32,073 bases of DNA from an uncultured Alphaproteobacteria bacterium. GTDB taxonomy: Bacteria > Pseudomonadota > Alphaproteobacteria > Rickettsiales > CAIJLX01. Positions 19,444 through 28,708 of the stretch are shown here, piece after piece; the first letter of the stretch is position 1, and the number at the start of each line of letters is the position of its first letter. The DNA is taken from assembly GCA_903821695.1 (NCBI GenBank), contig CAIJLX010000013.1, forward strand, positions 1 to 32,073. The letters run 5' to 3'. Position numbers and translations under genes: made by a program. The notes beneath the pieces were generated by a model, which had not been told where the DNA came from, did not search any database, and saw only the letters and a program-made list of their open reading frames with translations.

Positions 19444-19819
19444 CTAATACAGCAGTCAGTTTGACCTTTAGCGTATCGGCGTTAAATGGTTTCACAATGT
19501 AATTATTTACGCCCGCTTGCTTTGCCGCAATGACGTTATCGGGTTTGCTTTCAGCGGTAATCATCACAAACGGCACTGCTTTTAATTGCTCGTCCGCCCG
19601 CACTTTTTTCAAGAGTTCGAGGCCGGTGATTGGCACCATGTTCCAATCAGAAATAATCAGGTCGTAAGCTTTCTCTTTGAGCTTCTGAAAGGCGGTCACA
19701 CCGTCCAATGCTTCTTCGACGTTGTTAAAGCCCAACTGCGCCAGCAGGTTGCGTATGATACGCAGCATGGTTTTGTAATCATCGACAATCAGAATGTTCA
19801 TATTCTTATCAACGGCCAT
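19433..19819 (-). CDS. cheY: Chemotaxis response regulator CheY
   Basis: NILIVDDYKTMLRIIRNLLAQLGF, DLIISDWNMVPITGLELLKKVR, VMITAESK, GVNNYIVKPFNADTLK. Confidence 0.95.
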   Translation of the reverse strand: MAVDKNMNILIVDDYKTMLRIIRNLLAQLGFNNVEEALDGVTAFQKLKEKAYDLIISDWNMVPITGLELLKKVRADEQLKAVPFVMITAESKPDNVIAAKQAGVNNYIVKPFNADTLKVKLTAVLGEF

Positions 19820-19860
19820 GCGCTAAGTCTAACCGTTTAAGAGAGAATTATCCAGCTTTT

Positions 19861-20637
19861 TCAGTTGGGTACATTCTCTGTAGGTGCGGGAAGCTTGCGC
19901 ATCTGCGAAAGTTCTGTGGTAACGGCCTTTGCCTTCTTCGGGTCCATCTGTGCCAATATGGGAGCAACCTTCGCCTCTTTCATCTTGTCAACCACAGGTA
20001 GCAGAGTTTCCATGTCCAATTCTTCAAAAATTCGGGCCGCGTCTTTCGGCTTCATGTTCTCATAAATTTTGACGAGGCTTTGCAGTTTTGCCCCTTGTTT
20101 TTGGTTATAGCTATCGAGCAATTCCTTCACATCATCTTTCAATTTGCCGAGGTCTGCTAGTTTCTGATCGATTTTTCCTTCTGTCACGCGCAGCACCTTT
20201 TTGCGCACATCCATTTCTTTTTCGCGTGCATCCAATTGGTCGCGTCGCTGGCGCAGACGTTGCAGCACTTCAATTTCGGCCGGGCTAAATTGTGGAACTT
20301 CTTGCATTTTGACCACATTCTCGGGCGGGGTCTCAGACACTTTTATGCCGGACTCTTTTTTGGGTTTTTCCTTCTTCTCGTCTTTCTTTTCGTGGCCTTC
20401 GCCTTCTTTATCCTCACCTTCTTTGTTCTCGTCTTTTTCCTCCTTCTTTTCGTCTTTCTTTTCTTCGCTCTTCTCTTCTTTTTTCTCGTCGCTCTTTTCT
20501 TCTTTGGATTCGGCATAGCCCGAGGTTACCAGTAGGTTCTCGGTAAAGACGGGTTTGCCTTGGAAAAAGTCAGCAACCTTCACCAGCATTAATAGCAGGC
20601 ATGCGAAAATCAGGAATGGGAAGAGACGAAAATTCAT
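19861..20637 (-). CDS. MotE-like flagellar protein (MgtE-N-like domain) with K/E-rich linker
   Basis: N-terminal TM; YENMKPKDAARIFEELDMETLLPVVDKMKEAKVAPILAQMDPKKAKAVTTEL. Confidence 0.82.
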   Translation of the reverse strand: MNFRLFPFLIFACLLLMLVKVADFFQGKPVFTENLLVTSGYAESKEEKSDEKKEEKSEEKKDEKKEEKDENKEGEDKEGEGHEKKDEKKEKPKKESGIKVSETPPENVVKMQEVPQFSPAEIEVLQRLRQRRDQLDAREKEMDVRKKVLRVTEGKIDQKLADLGKLKDDVKELLDSYNQKQGAKLQSLVKIYENMKPKDAARIFEELDMETLLPVVDKMKEAKVAPILAQMDPKKAKAVTTELSQMRKLPAPTENVPN

Positions 20638-20641
20638 TCGT

Positions 20642-21409
20642 CTACTCGTCTGGCGTGATTACGCGCAGGGTCTCAAAGAATTTCTTATTCGTGCCGGTTG
20701 CTGCCGCCGCAACAGGGCGAGGCGAGAGGGCCACCTTCTGGGTGATTTCACGCGGAGGAACCGCTGGCATTGTCGAAACGCCACGCTCATTTTGAGCGGC
20801 GATATGGTTCAATACTTTTTCAATAGCTTGTGCGCGCTGAGCGGGTGATTGCACAGTAGCCGGTGCCGCAGCAACGGCCGGACGGCGAGCTTGCAATGCG
20901 CGCGGTGGCAGGGAAGGTGGTGGTGTTGGTTGATCGGCAACATAAGAGCGCGCGAGGGTCTCGATCATGCCTTTGATTTCAGAAACGCGTGGCTGTTCTT
21001 GCGTCATCTGCTGTGCTTGGCGTTGTTGGAGAGGGCGTGGGGCCGGGCGACGATGTGGCAATACAGCAACAGTGGAGGGGCCTTGTGCATCCACTGGGCG
21101 GGTTTGGCGCACGGTGGTTTCGAGGGAGTCTGCCAATTTCTCACCTTTTTCGACGAGATAAGCGAGGTCATTGGCGAGGAAGCGCACTTTTTCCATATCG
21201 CAGATGAGCTGCATGTTTTTATCGCTGCTATTTTCTTTCAGAATCGCGATGCTTTCATACGCCTGGCGGATCGAGCTATCGAAGCTGCGGATCATATGTT
21301 CGAGTTCGTTTTTTGCGTTACGGAAGCCAGCAATTTTGCGGTTTAAGCGCCAGCAGTAGCTGCAAGTGATGGCAAGCAAACCTGCAATGACGGCATCCAG
21401 TAACATCAT
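20642..21409 (-). CDS. DUF6468-like flagellar-operon protein
   Basis: N-terminal TM followed by coiled coil (LDAVIAGLLAITCSYCWRLNRKIAGFRNAKNELEHMIRSFD) next to fliM. Family name from memory, moderate certainty. Confidence 0.6.
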   Translation of the reverse strand: MMLLDAVIAGLLAITCSYCWRLNRKIAGFRNAKNELEHMIRSFDSSIRQAYESIAILKENSSDKNMQLICDMEKVRFLANDLAYLVEKGEKLADSLETTVRQTRPVDAQGPSTVAVLPHRRPAPRPLQQRQAQQMTQEQPRVSEIKGMIETLARSYVADQPTPPPSLPPRALQARRPAVAAAPATVQSPAQRAQAIEKVLNHIAAQNERGVSTMPAVPPREITQKVALSPRPVAAAATGTNKKFFETLRVITPDE

Positions 21410-22473
21410 AAAATTTCTCGCAATTTTGTATTGAGCAGTTGGTCTACGCGCACCGCGACCTTGTTGGCGGATGCACCCAGCTTACCTAGCATCAGCTTCT
21501 GCCCATTGCAACGTAATACCACGGGGTCGTTTGCAGTATGATCCAACACAAGGGTGGAGCCCACTTTCAGCTCGGCCAGCTCCTTCACCTTGATCATTTT
21601 GCCTTCTAAAATGGCCTCCATTTGCAGCATGGAGCGGTTCAATTCATTCGAGAAATGGTCTTCCCAGGCGTTATCTTTGCCGAATTTTTCACCGGTGAAC
21701 ATTTGGGTCAGCAAGTTCTTAATTGGTTCGAGCGTTGCATAAGGGAAAAGAATTTCTGCCTTACCGCCACGCTCATCCATATCAATACGAAGCGAAATCA
21801 AAATAACGGCGTTGGCTGGCCGCGTAATGGTACAAAAGCGCGGGTTGCTTTCCATCCGCTCGAAGCGGAAAGTAGCAGGTGTGAGCGGGTTAAACGCTGC
21901 ACACATATCATCCAAAATAGCGTTCACTACTGTTTTGACGATATCTTGTTCAATGGTCGTATAAGGCCGGCCTTCCACTCGCAGCGGTCGGTTGGCGCGG
22001 GCGCCACCTAATAATACATCGACCAGCGAGAAGGTAAGCGAGCTATCGACGTTGATGAGGCCATAATTTTCCCATTCGACCGCCTGGAACACGGTGATCA
22101 GGGCGGGCAGTGGAATGGAGTTTAAGTAATCTTCAAAGCGCATCGAGGTGATGGCGTCGATGCTGACATCTACGTTATCTGATGTGAAATTGCGCAAGGT
22201 TGACGAAAGGTTGCGCACGAAGCGGTCGAATACCACCTCGAGCATCGGCAAACGCTCATAAGAAAGCAGTGCCTTATCGAGCAGCGCTTTAATGCCTGTT
22301 TTATTATCACCACCATCGCCGCCGAAGCCGAGCAAATTATCAATTTCGTTTTGGCTTAACGCTTTGCCGCCAGCGCCAGTGGCCCCGCCAGCATCCGGAG
22401 CGGCAGCAGCTTCCATCGCCGCTACGGCTGCGGCTTCTTCTGGGCTCATCGCTTCTTGTTGTTCTTCAGCCAT
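21406..22473 (-). CDS. fliM: Flagellar motor switch protein FliM
   Basis: ALSQNEIDNLLGFG, LPMLEVVFDRFVRNLSSTLRNFTSDNVDV, YTTIEQDIVKTVV; C-terminal SpoA-like LAELKVGSTLVLDHTANDPVVLRCNG. Confidence 0.96.
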   Translation of the reverse strand: MAEEQQEAMSPEEAAAVAAMEAAAAPDAGGATGAGGKALSQNEIDNLLGFGGDGGDNKTGIKALLDKALLSYERLPMLEVVFDRFVRNLSSTLRNFTSDNVDVSIDAITSMRFEDYLNSIPLPALITVFQAVEWENYGLINVDSSLTFSLVDVLLGGARANRPLRVEGRPYTTIEQDIVKTVVNAILDDMCAAFNPLTPATFRFERMESNPRFCTITRPANAVILISLRIDMDERGGKAEILFPYATLEPIKNLLTQMFTGEKFGKDNAWEDHFSNELNRSMLQMEAILEGKMIKVKELAELKVGSTLVLDHTANDPVVLRCNGQKLMLGKLGASANKVAVRVDQLLNTKLREIL

Positions 22474-23075
22474 TATTGAACAATTAACTCCTCGAACAAA
22501 ATATCCGACACCTGCGCCGGGGCAATGACTTTATTCACCCGCAGCAACAGTGCCTCACGCAAGCGAAACACACCGGCCGAACCTTTTAAATCTTCCGCGC
22601 GTAACTCACGTAGATAGACTTGGAGCGTATCTTTAATGCGTGGCAGATTTTCTTCAATAGCCTTTTTATTTTCCTCGCCGATCACTTCAAGTGTGGTCGA
22701 CATTTTGAGGAAGCTGGCTTGTTTGCCGCTCACGTTCAAGTTTACCAGGAATTCGCCAATATTTAAATAGAGCTTCTTGTTTTTGGCTTCGCCGTCTTTG
22801 GCTCCCTCTTCGGTTTTTTCGCCTTCACCATGCTTCTCGCCCTCGGCTGGCTTTTCACCTTCCGCATGTTCTTGTTTTGCAGCATCCTTTTTGCCGCCCA
22901 ACACGCCGCCGAAAAAGAGCCCGGCGCCGACCGCAATCAACAGGAACACAACGCCACCAATAATGATAAATAGTTTTTTCTTGGCGGCCTTTTTTATGTC
23001 GCCTGCTTCTCCGCCTTCCGCGCCCTCAGCCCCTTCTGGGATTTTTTCTTCCGTGGATTTTTTTGCATCTGCCAT
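22473..23075 (-). CDS. fliL: Flagellar basal body-associated protein FliL
   Basis: Start ATG 23075 (MADAKKSTEEK) with upstream GGGGAG; TM LFIIIGGVVFLLIAVGAGLFFGGVLGG; C-term LREALLLRVNKVIAPAQVSDILFEELIVQ. Confidence 0.9.
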   Translation of the reverse strand: MADAKKSTEEKIPEGAEGAEGGEAGDIKKAAKKKLFIIIGGVVFLLIAVGAGLFFGGVLGGKKDAAKQEHAEGEKPAEGEKHGEGEKTEEGAKDGEAKNKKLYLNIGEFLVNLNVSGKQASFLKMSTTLEVIGEENKKAIEENLPRIKDTLQVYLRELRAEDLKGSAGVFRLREALLLRVNKVIAPAQVSDILFEELIVQ

Positions 23076-23165
23076 ATTCTTCAACTCCCCAAGGATTTCG
23101 TCCCTACTACATATAGTTGGCGTAAAACCAAAAATCCACAACTTATTGCTATTAGATGGGAATTA

Positions 23166-23924
23166 TTAAGCAGCTTCTGGTTGTTGCACCCATTGCAATA
23201 ATCGTTCGCTGCGGAAGCCGGCGAACCAGTTCCAGATTTGCCAGAACGGTTGTTTGAGCGAGAAGAAAATAAGTTCCGCATGGCCCACCAGATTTTGCGC
23301 GGGCACATAGCCGACTGCATTTAATACGCGGCTATCTTGTGAGTTGTCGCGGTTATCGCCCATCATGAAATAATGGTCGGCCGGAACGATATATTCAGGC
23401 GTGTTATCGAGCGGGCCATCCGGTAGTTGGTCTAATGTGGTATAGGAAACACCGTTTGGTAATGTTTCGGTATAAGCGATGATGGAGGTGGTGTTGCCAT
23501 CCGCATCTTCATCAATAAATGGGGCAATTTTTTTGCGGCTGAGTTTTTTGCCGTTTAAAATGACTTCGCCATTTTCTACACGGATACGGTCGCCCGGCAT
23601 GCCGATTAAGCGTTTGACGTAATCGATTGAATCATCGGTCGGCAAACGAAACACGACGACATCGCCGCGTGTCGGTGTGCGGCCCTCAGTCATGATGCGG
23701 CCTTCGAAGATCGCGGGGCTGAAGGGGAATGAAAATTTGCTATAGCCGTAAGCAAATTTGGAAACGAAGACATAATCGCCGACCAGCAGCGTGGGCTTCA
23801 TGGAGCCGGAAGGAATATTAAATGGTGCATATAAAAACGAGCGAAGCGCCAGTGGCAGCAACACACAAACGACGATGAGGAAGGTCCATCCGTCGGTCCA
23901 GCTTTTTTTCGATTTATCTACCAT
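23166..23924 (-). CDS. lepB: Signal peptidase I
   Basis: YAPFNIPSGSMKPTLLVGDYVFVSKFAYGYS, GDVVVFRLPTDDSIDYVKRLIGMPGDRI, YFMMGDNRDNSQDSR. Confidence 0.97.
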   Translation of the reverse strand: MVDKSKKSWTDGWTFLIVVCVLLPLALRSFLYAPFNIPSGSMKPTLLVGDYVFVSKFAYGYSKFSFPFSPAIFEGRIMTEGRTPTRGDVVVFRLPTDDSIDYVKRLIGMPGDRIRVENGEVILNGKKLSRKKIAPFIDEDADGNTTSIIAYTETLPNGVSYTTLDQLPDGPLDNTPEYIVPADHYFMMGDNRDNSQDSRVLNAVGYVPAQNLVGHAELIFFSLKQPFWQIWNWFAGFRSERLLQWVQQPEAA

Positions 23925-23953
23925 GCCGGTGGTGCTAACATGTGCCGCACTTT

Positions 23954-25234
23954 ATGTACATAGATATTAAACACCTACTAACGACACGCCGTTTCATGCC
24001 ATTATTTGCCACCATGTTCCTGGGGGCTTTTAACGATAATGTGTTCCGTACCGCGCTGGTAACCTATGTAACTTTCCGCGCAACCGACCTCAGCGACTCG
24101 ACCAAAGCCTTGATGGTGAGCCTTGCGATTGGCCTGTTCATGCTGCCGTATTTTTTATTCTCTGCCACCGCGGGCCAGCTTACCGATAAATATCACAAAC
24201 ATATTCTGATCCGTTGGATCAAAATCAGCGAAATTGTCATTATGGGCGCTGCGGCCATCGGCTTTTTAACCGGGCATGTGCTGGCGCTGATTGGTTTGTT
24301 ATTCTTAATGGGTACACACTCCACCTTCTTCGGCCCGGCAAAATACAGCATCATGCCGGATCACCTGAAAGAAAAAGAATTGCTCGGCGGCAACGGCTTG
24401 ATGGAAGCAGGTACGTTCCTTGCGATTTTACTGGGTACTCTGGTCGGCGGTATATTAATGACGAGTGCAAAATATGGCATTACGATGACTGCAGTTCTCG
24501 TAGTGGCTACTGCTGTCGTTGGTTATATCACGAGCTTGATGATTCCTTCCGCGCCGCGCGCCGCACCGAAGCTCATCGTTAATTATAATTTTTTCACCAG
24601 CACCTGGGATTTACTTCAACAAGCGCGTAAAGACCCGCGTTTGTTGCGGGTGATACTACTAATATCCTGGTTCTGGCTTATCGGCGCTTCGTTCCTGGCG
24701 CAAATTCCGAATCTGGCTGATCGCGTGTTTGGGCTTGATGAGGCGGGGCTTACACTGCTGATGATTTTATTTTCGCTGGGTGTTGGGGTGGGCTCGATTT
24801 GCACCAATGCGATTCTTAAAAACAAAATCACCTTGCGCCTAGTTCCTTGGTCTGCTGCGGCACTCACGCTATTTGTCATCCATTTTTCGTTGGTGGATGC
24901 GCACCCAGTGCCGGGTACAAAACTCCCATTGTGGGATTTTGTTAGCTCCTGGCAGGGAATACGCATTTGCATCGATCTATTTTTGGTCTCTATCGCCGGC
25001 GGTATATATATAGTGCCGCTTTATACCTTGCTGCAGGCTGATGCAGACCCGCAGCGGCGTTCTCAAATTATCGCGACCAATAATATTATGAACGCATTGT
25101 TCATGGTTATTTCGAGTGGGGCAGCGGTGCTGTTACTCTCGATGGGGCTTTCGATTCTGAAATTCTTCCTAGTGCTGGCGGTGATTAATGGGATCGTCGC
25201 GCTATATCTTGTGCGTATTCGACACAGATTGTAA
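23954..25234 (+). CDS. MFS transporter, LplT/Aas-type lysophospholipid transporter-like
   Basis: RFMPLFATMFLGAFNDNVFRTALV, FGPAKYSIMPDHLKEKELLGGNGLMEAGTFLAILLGTLVGG. ATG 23954; ORF track uses GTG 23942. Confidence 0.85.
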   Translation: MYIDIKHLLTTRRFMPLFATMFLGAFNDNVFRTALVTYVTFRATDLSDSTKALMVSLAIGLFMLPYFLFSATAGQLTDKYHKHILIRWIKISEIVIMGAAAIGFLTGHVLALIGLLFLMGTHSTFFGPAKYSIMPDHLKEKELLGGNGLMEAGTFLAILLGTLVGGILMTSAKYGITMTAVLVVATAVVGYITSLMIPSAPRAAPKLIVNYNFFTSTWDLLQQARKDPRLLRVILLISWFWLIGASFLAQIPNLADRVFGLDEAGLTLLMILFSLGVGVGSICTNAILKNKITLRLVPWSAAALTLFVIHFSLVDAHPVPGTKLPLWDFVSSWQGIRICIDLFLVSIAGGIYIVPLYTLLQADADPQRRSQIIATNNIMNALFMVISSGAAVLLLSMGLSILKFFLVLAVINGIVALYLVRIRHRL

Positions 25235-25350
25235 TTTTCTGCACTGCAATAAAAATTGCTATAGATTTTTGCCAACCATAGGCATAAAGAGAAACTCGGG
25301 TGGTGCGGTCGCACTACCTCAGGTTTAAACGCTTTTTTTAAAGGGTACTT

Positions 25351-25521
25351 ATGAAAAATTTCATTTTCTACACAATCCTCGCTGCTATGTTTGCTCTGCC
25401 AGTTGTTGCTTCCGCGAAAGACCACAAAGAACACAAAGAAACTACAACCACCACCGAGCACAAAGAAGACGGTAAAAAAGTAGAAGAAAAGAAAACAGAA
25501 GAGAAAAAAGTAACACACTAG
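25351..25521 (+). CDS. 56-aa secreted K/E/H/T-rich small protein
   Basis: MKNFIFYTILAAMFALPVVASAKDHKEHKETTTTTEHKEDGKKVEEKKTEEKKVTH*; signal peptide with VASA-K cleavage site, followed by a clear terminator. Absent from the ORF track. Confidence 0.72.
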   Translation: MKNFIFYTILAAMFALPVVASAKDHKEHKETTTTTEHKEDGKKVEEKKTEEKKVTH

Positions 25522-25543
25522 TCCTCTTTTAAGGCAATAAGGG

Positions 25544-25575
25544 AAAGGGCGGCCATTGCGCCGCCCTTTCTTTTT
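25544..25575 (+). terminator. Rho-independent terminator
   Basis: AAAGGGCGGC-cattgc-GCCGCCCTTT followed by CTTTTT. Confidence 0.9.
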
Positions 25576-25607
25576 GGCTAGTAAGAAAGAAAAGGAATTA
25601 AAATACT

Positions 25608-26612
25608 ATGGAACAATTTGATGTCGTTGGTTTGGGAAATGCAATTGTCGATATCCTCGCTTATACCGAAGAATCGTTTTTAGACACTCACGCCCTCCCC
25701 AAAGGTGGCATGACCTTGATCGATGCCCCACGCGCCGCGGAACTTTATAAAGCAATGGGTGCAGCCACCGAATGTTCCGGCGGTTCCGCAGCAAATACAC
25801 TGGCGGGAATTGCTTCTTTAGGTGGCAAAGCAGCCTTCATCGGCAAAGTCGCCCAAGACCAAATGGGGAAAATTTTCCGCCACGACATGAACGCAACTGG
25901 CGTACACTTCACCACGCCGCCATTGCTCGGTACCGTTTCGACCGCACAATGCCTCGTGATGGTCACCCAAGATGGCAAAACCAAAAGCACCGAACGCACC
26001 ATGGCGACGTATCTCGGCGCTTGCAAACATATCAGCCCCATCGATATTGATGCGGCGTTGATTGAAGCTTCTAAAGTGACCTATCTCGAAGGCTATCTGT
26101 GGGACGAGCAACCAGCAAAACGCGCGATCGAAAAAGCAATCAAAGTGGCACATGGTGCAAAAAAGAAAGTCGCATTCACCTTGTCGGATGCATTCTGTGT
26201 CGAACGTCACCGCGCAGAATTCTGGGATATGATTAATACCAAGCAAATCGATATTTTATTTTCGAATGAGCGCGAAGCCTGTGCGCTTGGCGAAACGCCG
26301 GATTTAAATATCGCCATCACCAAATTACAGGGCACGTGCGATATTATCGTGATTACCCGCAGCGAAAAAGGCGCGATTATTTTAACCAAGGATGATGCGG
26401 TGACGCTGCCTGCTGCGCCAGTTGATCAGGTGTTCGATGTCACCGGCGCGGGTGATTTATATGCGGCCGGCTTCCTCTATGGCTATACCCACAACATGCC
26501 GATTGAAAAATGCGGCATGTTAGGAAGCTATGCGGCGAGCGAAGTTATCAAATATCTCGGTGCAAGGCCCATGTCGAAACTAGCACCCTTGGTTTCTAAA
26601 CTCAGCGCTTGA
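25608..26612 (+). CDS. PfkB-family sugar/adenosine kinase
   Basis: VVGLGNAIVDILAYTEESFL, GGSAANTLAGIASLGGKAAFIGKVAQDQMG, DVTGAGDLYAAGFLYGY. Confidence 0.93.
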   Translation: MEQFDVVGLGNAIVDILAYTEESFLDTHALPKGGMTLIDAPRAAELYKAMGAATECSGGSAANTLAGIASLGGKAAFIGKVAQDQMGKIFRHDMNATGVHFTTPPLLGTVSTAQCLVMVTQDGKTKSTERTMATYLGACKHISPIDIDAALIEASKVTYLEGYLWDEQPAKRAIEKAIKVAHGAKKKVAFTLSDAFCVERHRAEFWDMINTKQIDILFSNEREACALGETPDLNIAITKLQGTCDIIVITRSEKGAIILTKDDAVTLPAAPVDQVFDVTGAGDLYAAGFLYGYTHNMPIEKCGMLGSYAASEVIKYLGARPMSKLAPLVSKLSA

Positions 26613-28060
26613 TGCGTCCGAACCTCGCACCACAAATTCATATTCAAGGCGATTTTGTAACCTATGGTGTGGGTGGGTTTTCAAGCTATCCCAAAGGCTG
26701 GGGCCTAGATATTGCCTATATCAACCACGCGCTTTTCCGTTGGCCGCTTGGCAACTCGACTGTCCAAAAAATCATCACCGCTGAAGTTGCTCGCACCGTC
26801 ACCAACGGCATCGCCACCGCCTTTTTTGTTCCGGCATTTTTGCGCCGCTTAAAACATGTCGCGACCTATGAGTGGCATTTCGAAAAATCACGCATTTTGT
26901 TCGAATACGCCCATGCCAGCTTTCCGCAATTCAAACGCTATAAAAATTTCCAAGCCTTCGCCAATGAATGCATCGGTGCTGTGCCGCGTTCACCGATGGA
27001 GCTAGAACAAATCGTCCGCGGCAAAGTCAGCGCTTTTTTCACCGGCAACATGGAAAAAGTGATCGAAGCACAAAGTTACTTAAACCAGCGCCACGCCGAA
27101 GATGTGCTAAAGCGCGTGTTCATCGATATGCTCGGCACACTAGAGGGCCTAGCATTATTCAACAAAGCAAAAACGCTTAACGGCACCGAACCTTTAAGCC
27201 TTAACCCCGATAAATTTTACCGCAGTTTTTTTGTCTCTGACCGCTTTATCGAAATGCTGCGCATGTGGCATTGGGAAAAAATCCAGCATTGGAGCAGGCC
27301 GGAAATCATCGCCCAAGAAATCAAAACCCTGCGCTGGCCCGACCGCAACCTCAAAACCATCCGCAAAACTCGCCGCGACACTATGCGTGCCTTAAGCACC
27401 ATGCGTCCCGGCCTCCGCGAATTATTATACGCACTGCAATTACCCATCTTCATCGCCACTGACACAAACGCCAATTTCTTCCGCTATTTTTATGGCACGA
27501 TCCCGATGAGCGTGATGAAAGACGAAGAGGAAATGCAGGAATACACCGTGTTCGGCCTCTGCATGTATCAACCCCATTACCGCGGCGGCGTCATTGTCAC
27601 CCATGGCGAAAAAAACAAGGAGCGTTTCTGGCACACACTTGCCGAAGAAATCTCGCACCTCGCCGATGGCCCGACCGATCGCGGCCACGGCACCGGTCAT
27701 CACCGATATTCCGGCAGTCGCGAATTTGAAGCCGCCCTAGAAGCCGACCGCGCCAATATCGCCCCCTGGAATCGCAACAACGCATTAGGCATCAAAGAAT
27801 GGGGCCAAGCCCTCACATTATTCCGCGTCAACCGCTTTACCCGTGCCCGCCTACAAAAACGGTTGGAGGCCTACGACGCCGCCCTCGATTTTGATCACTA
27901 CGCCCGCGAAGAACGAAACGCCGAAATCTTCGCCGCACTACCAATCGTCGAACGTGCGCTAGGAAAATCTCTAGCACGCAAGATTATGCCGAACCTGTTT
28001 GGTTATTTTGATAATGTTTTTATTCCAAGCTTAAAAAGCGAAGTCGCAGAATACAAATAA
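26612..28060 (+). CDS. Hypothetical protein with possible metallopeptidase-like region
   Basis: 482 aa starting ATG 26612 (TGATG overlap with kinase gene). Region RFWHTLAEEISHLADGPTDRGHGTGHHRYSGSREFEAALEADRANI resembles a zincin core with EExxH in place of HExxH. Confidence 0.6.
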   Translation: MRPNLAPQIHIQGDFVTYGVGGFSSYPKGWGLDIAYINHALFRWPLGNSTVQKIITAEVARTVTNGIATAFFVPAFLRRLKHVATYEWHFEKSRILFEYAHASFPQFKRYKNFQAFANECIGAVPRSPMELEQIVRGKVSAFFTGNMEKVIEAQSYLNQRHAEDVLKRVFIDMLGTLEGLALFNKAKTLNGTEPLSLNPDKFYRSFFVSDRFIEMLRMWHWEKIQHWSRPEIIAQEIKTLRWPDRNLKTIRKTRRDTMRALSTMRPGLRELLYALQLPIFIATDTNANFFRYFYGTIPMSVMKDEEEMQEYTVFGLCMYQPHYRGGVIVTHGEKNKERFWHTLAEEISHLADGPTDRGHGTGHHRYSGSREFEAALEADRANIAPWNRNNALGIKEWGQALTLFRVNRFTRARLQKRLEAYDAALDFDHYAREERNAEIFAALPIVERALGKSLARKIMPNLFGYFDNVFIPSLKSEVAEYK

Positions 28061-28067
28061 TTCTCCG

Positions 28068-28137
28068 CCGTCATTTCGAACGCAGTGAGAAATCTGTGGA
28101 CGGTGCTTCAGATTTCTCACTGCGTTCGAAATGACGG
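28068..28137. repeat. Long perfect inverted repeat (29-bp arms, 12-nt loop) between convergent genes
   Basis: CCGTCATTTCGAACGCAGTGAGAAATCTG (28068-28096) / CAGATTTCTCACTGCGTTCGAAATGACGG (28109-28137). Confidence 0.95.
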
Positions 28138-28147
28138 TAAAATAATA

Positions 28148-28705
28148 TTAAACCGCTTCGACCGCAATCACTTCCGGCACGTAGTGCTTCAGCATATTTT
28201 CGATGCCGGATTTTAGTGTTGCGGTGGAGCTGGGGCAGCCGGCGCAGGAGCCGTGGAGTTCTAATTGAACGATGCCATTTTCAAAACCGACATAGATAAT
28301 ATCGCCGCCATCTTGGGCAACCGCTGGGCGTACGCGGGTGTCGATCAATTCTTTGATGGTGCGGACGAGTTCGTCGTCTTCGGCGTGTGCGGTGGAGGCG
28401 GAAGTGCCACGCGTCGCGGTTTTTTTCATGATCGGGTGGCCGGCGACGAAATGCTCCATAATGGTCGTGAGCACGGCGGGTTTGACGACGGCCCAATCGA
28501 CATTATCGGCTTTGGAAACGGTGATAAAATCCGAGCCGAAAAACACGCGACGGACATCGGCGATTTCGAACAACGCTTCAGCCAATGGCGATTGTTTCGC
28601 GGTGTCTTCATCCGGAAAATCGACAGAGCCATCCGCTACCACTTCCTGCCCGGGTAGGAACTTCAGTGTATTCGGATTCGGTGTATCTTCGGTTTGAATA
28701 AACAT
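28148..28705 (-). CDS. NifU family / Nfu-type Fe-S scaffold protein
   Basis: MFIQTEDTPNPNTLKFLPGQEV (Nfu N-terminal); IDTRVRPAVAQDGGDIIYVGFENGIVQLELHGSCAGCPSSTATLKSGIENML (NifU-like CxxC). Confidence 0.96.
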   Translation of the reverse strand: MFIQTEDTPNPNTLKFLPGQEVVADGSVDFPDEDTAKQSPLAEALFEIADVRRVFFGSDFITVSKADNVDWAVVKPAVLTTIMEHFVAGHPIMKKTATRGTSASTAHAEDDELVRTIKELIDTRVRPAVAQDGGDIIYVGFENGIVQLELHGSCAGCPSSTATLKSGIENMLKHYVPEVIAVEAV

Positions 28706-28708
28706 ATT

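Noticed and set aside
20201-20535. Plus-strand Phe/Ser/Leu-rich ORFs in this region
   Set aside because: Reverse-strand translations of the GA-rich K/E linker of the MotE-like gene; composition artefact.
25063-25518. Minus-strand 151-aa Phe-rich ORF
   Set aside because: Antisense to the end of the MFS gene and the 56-aa secreted peptide, whose signal peptide and terminator are on the plus strand.
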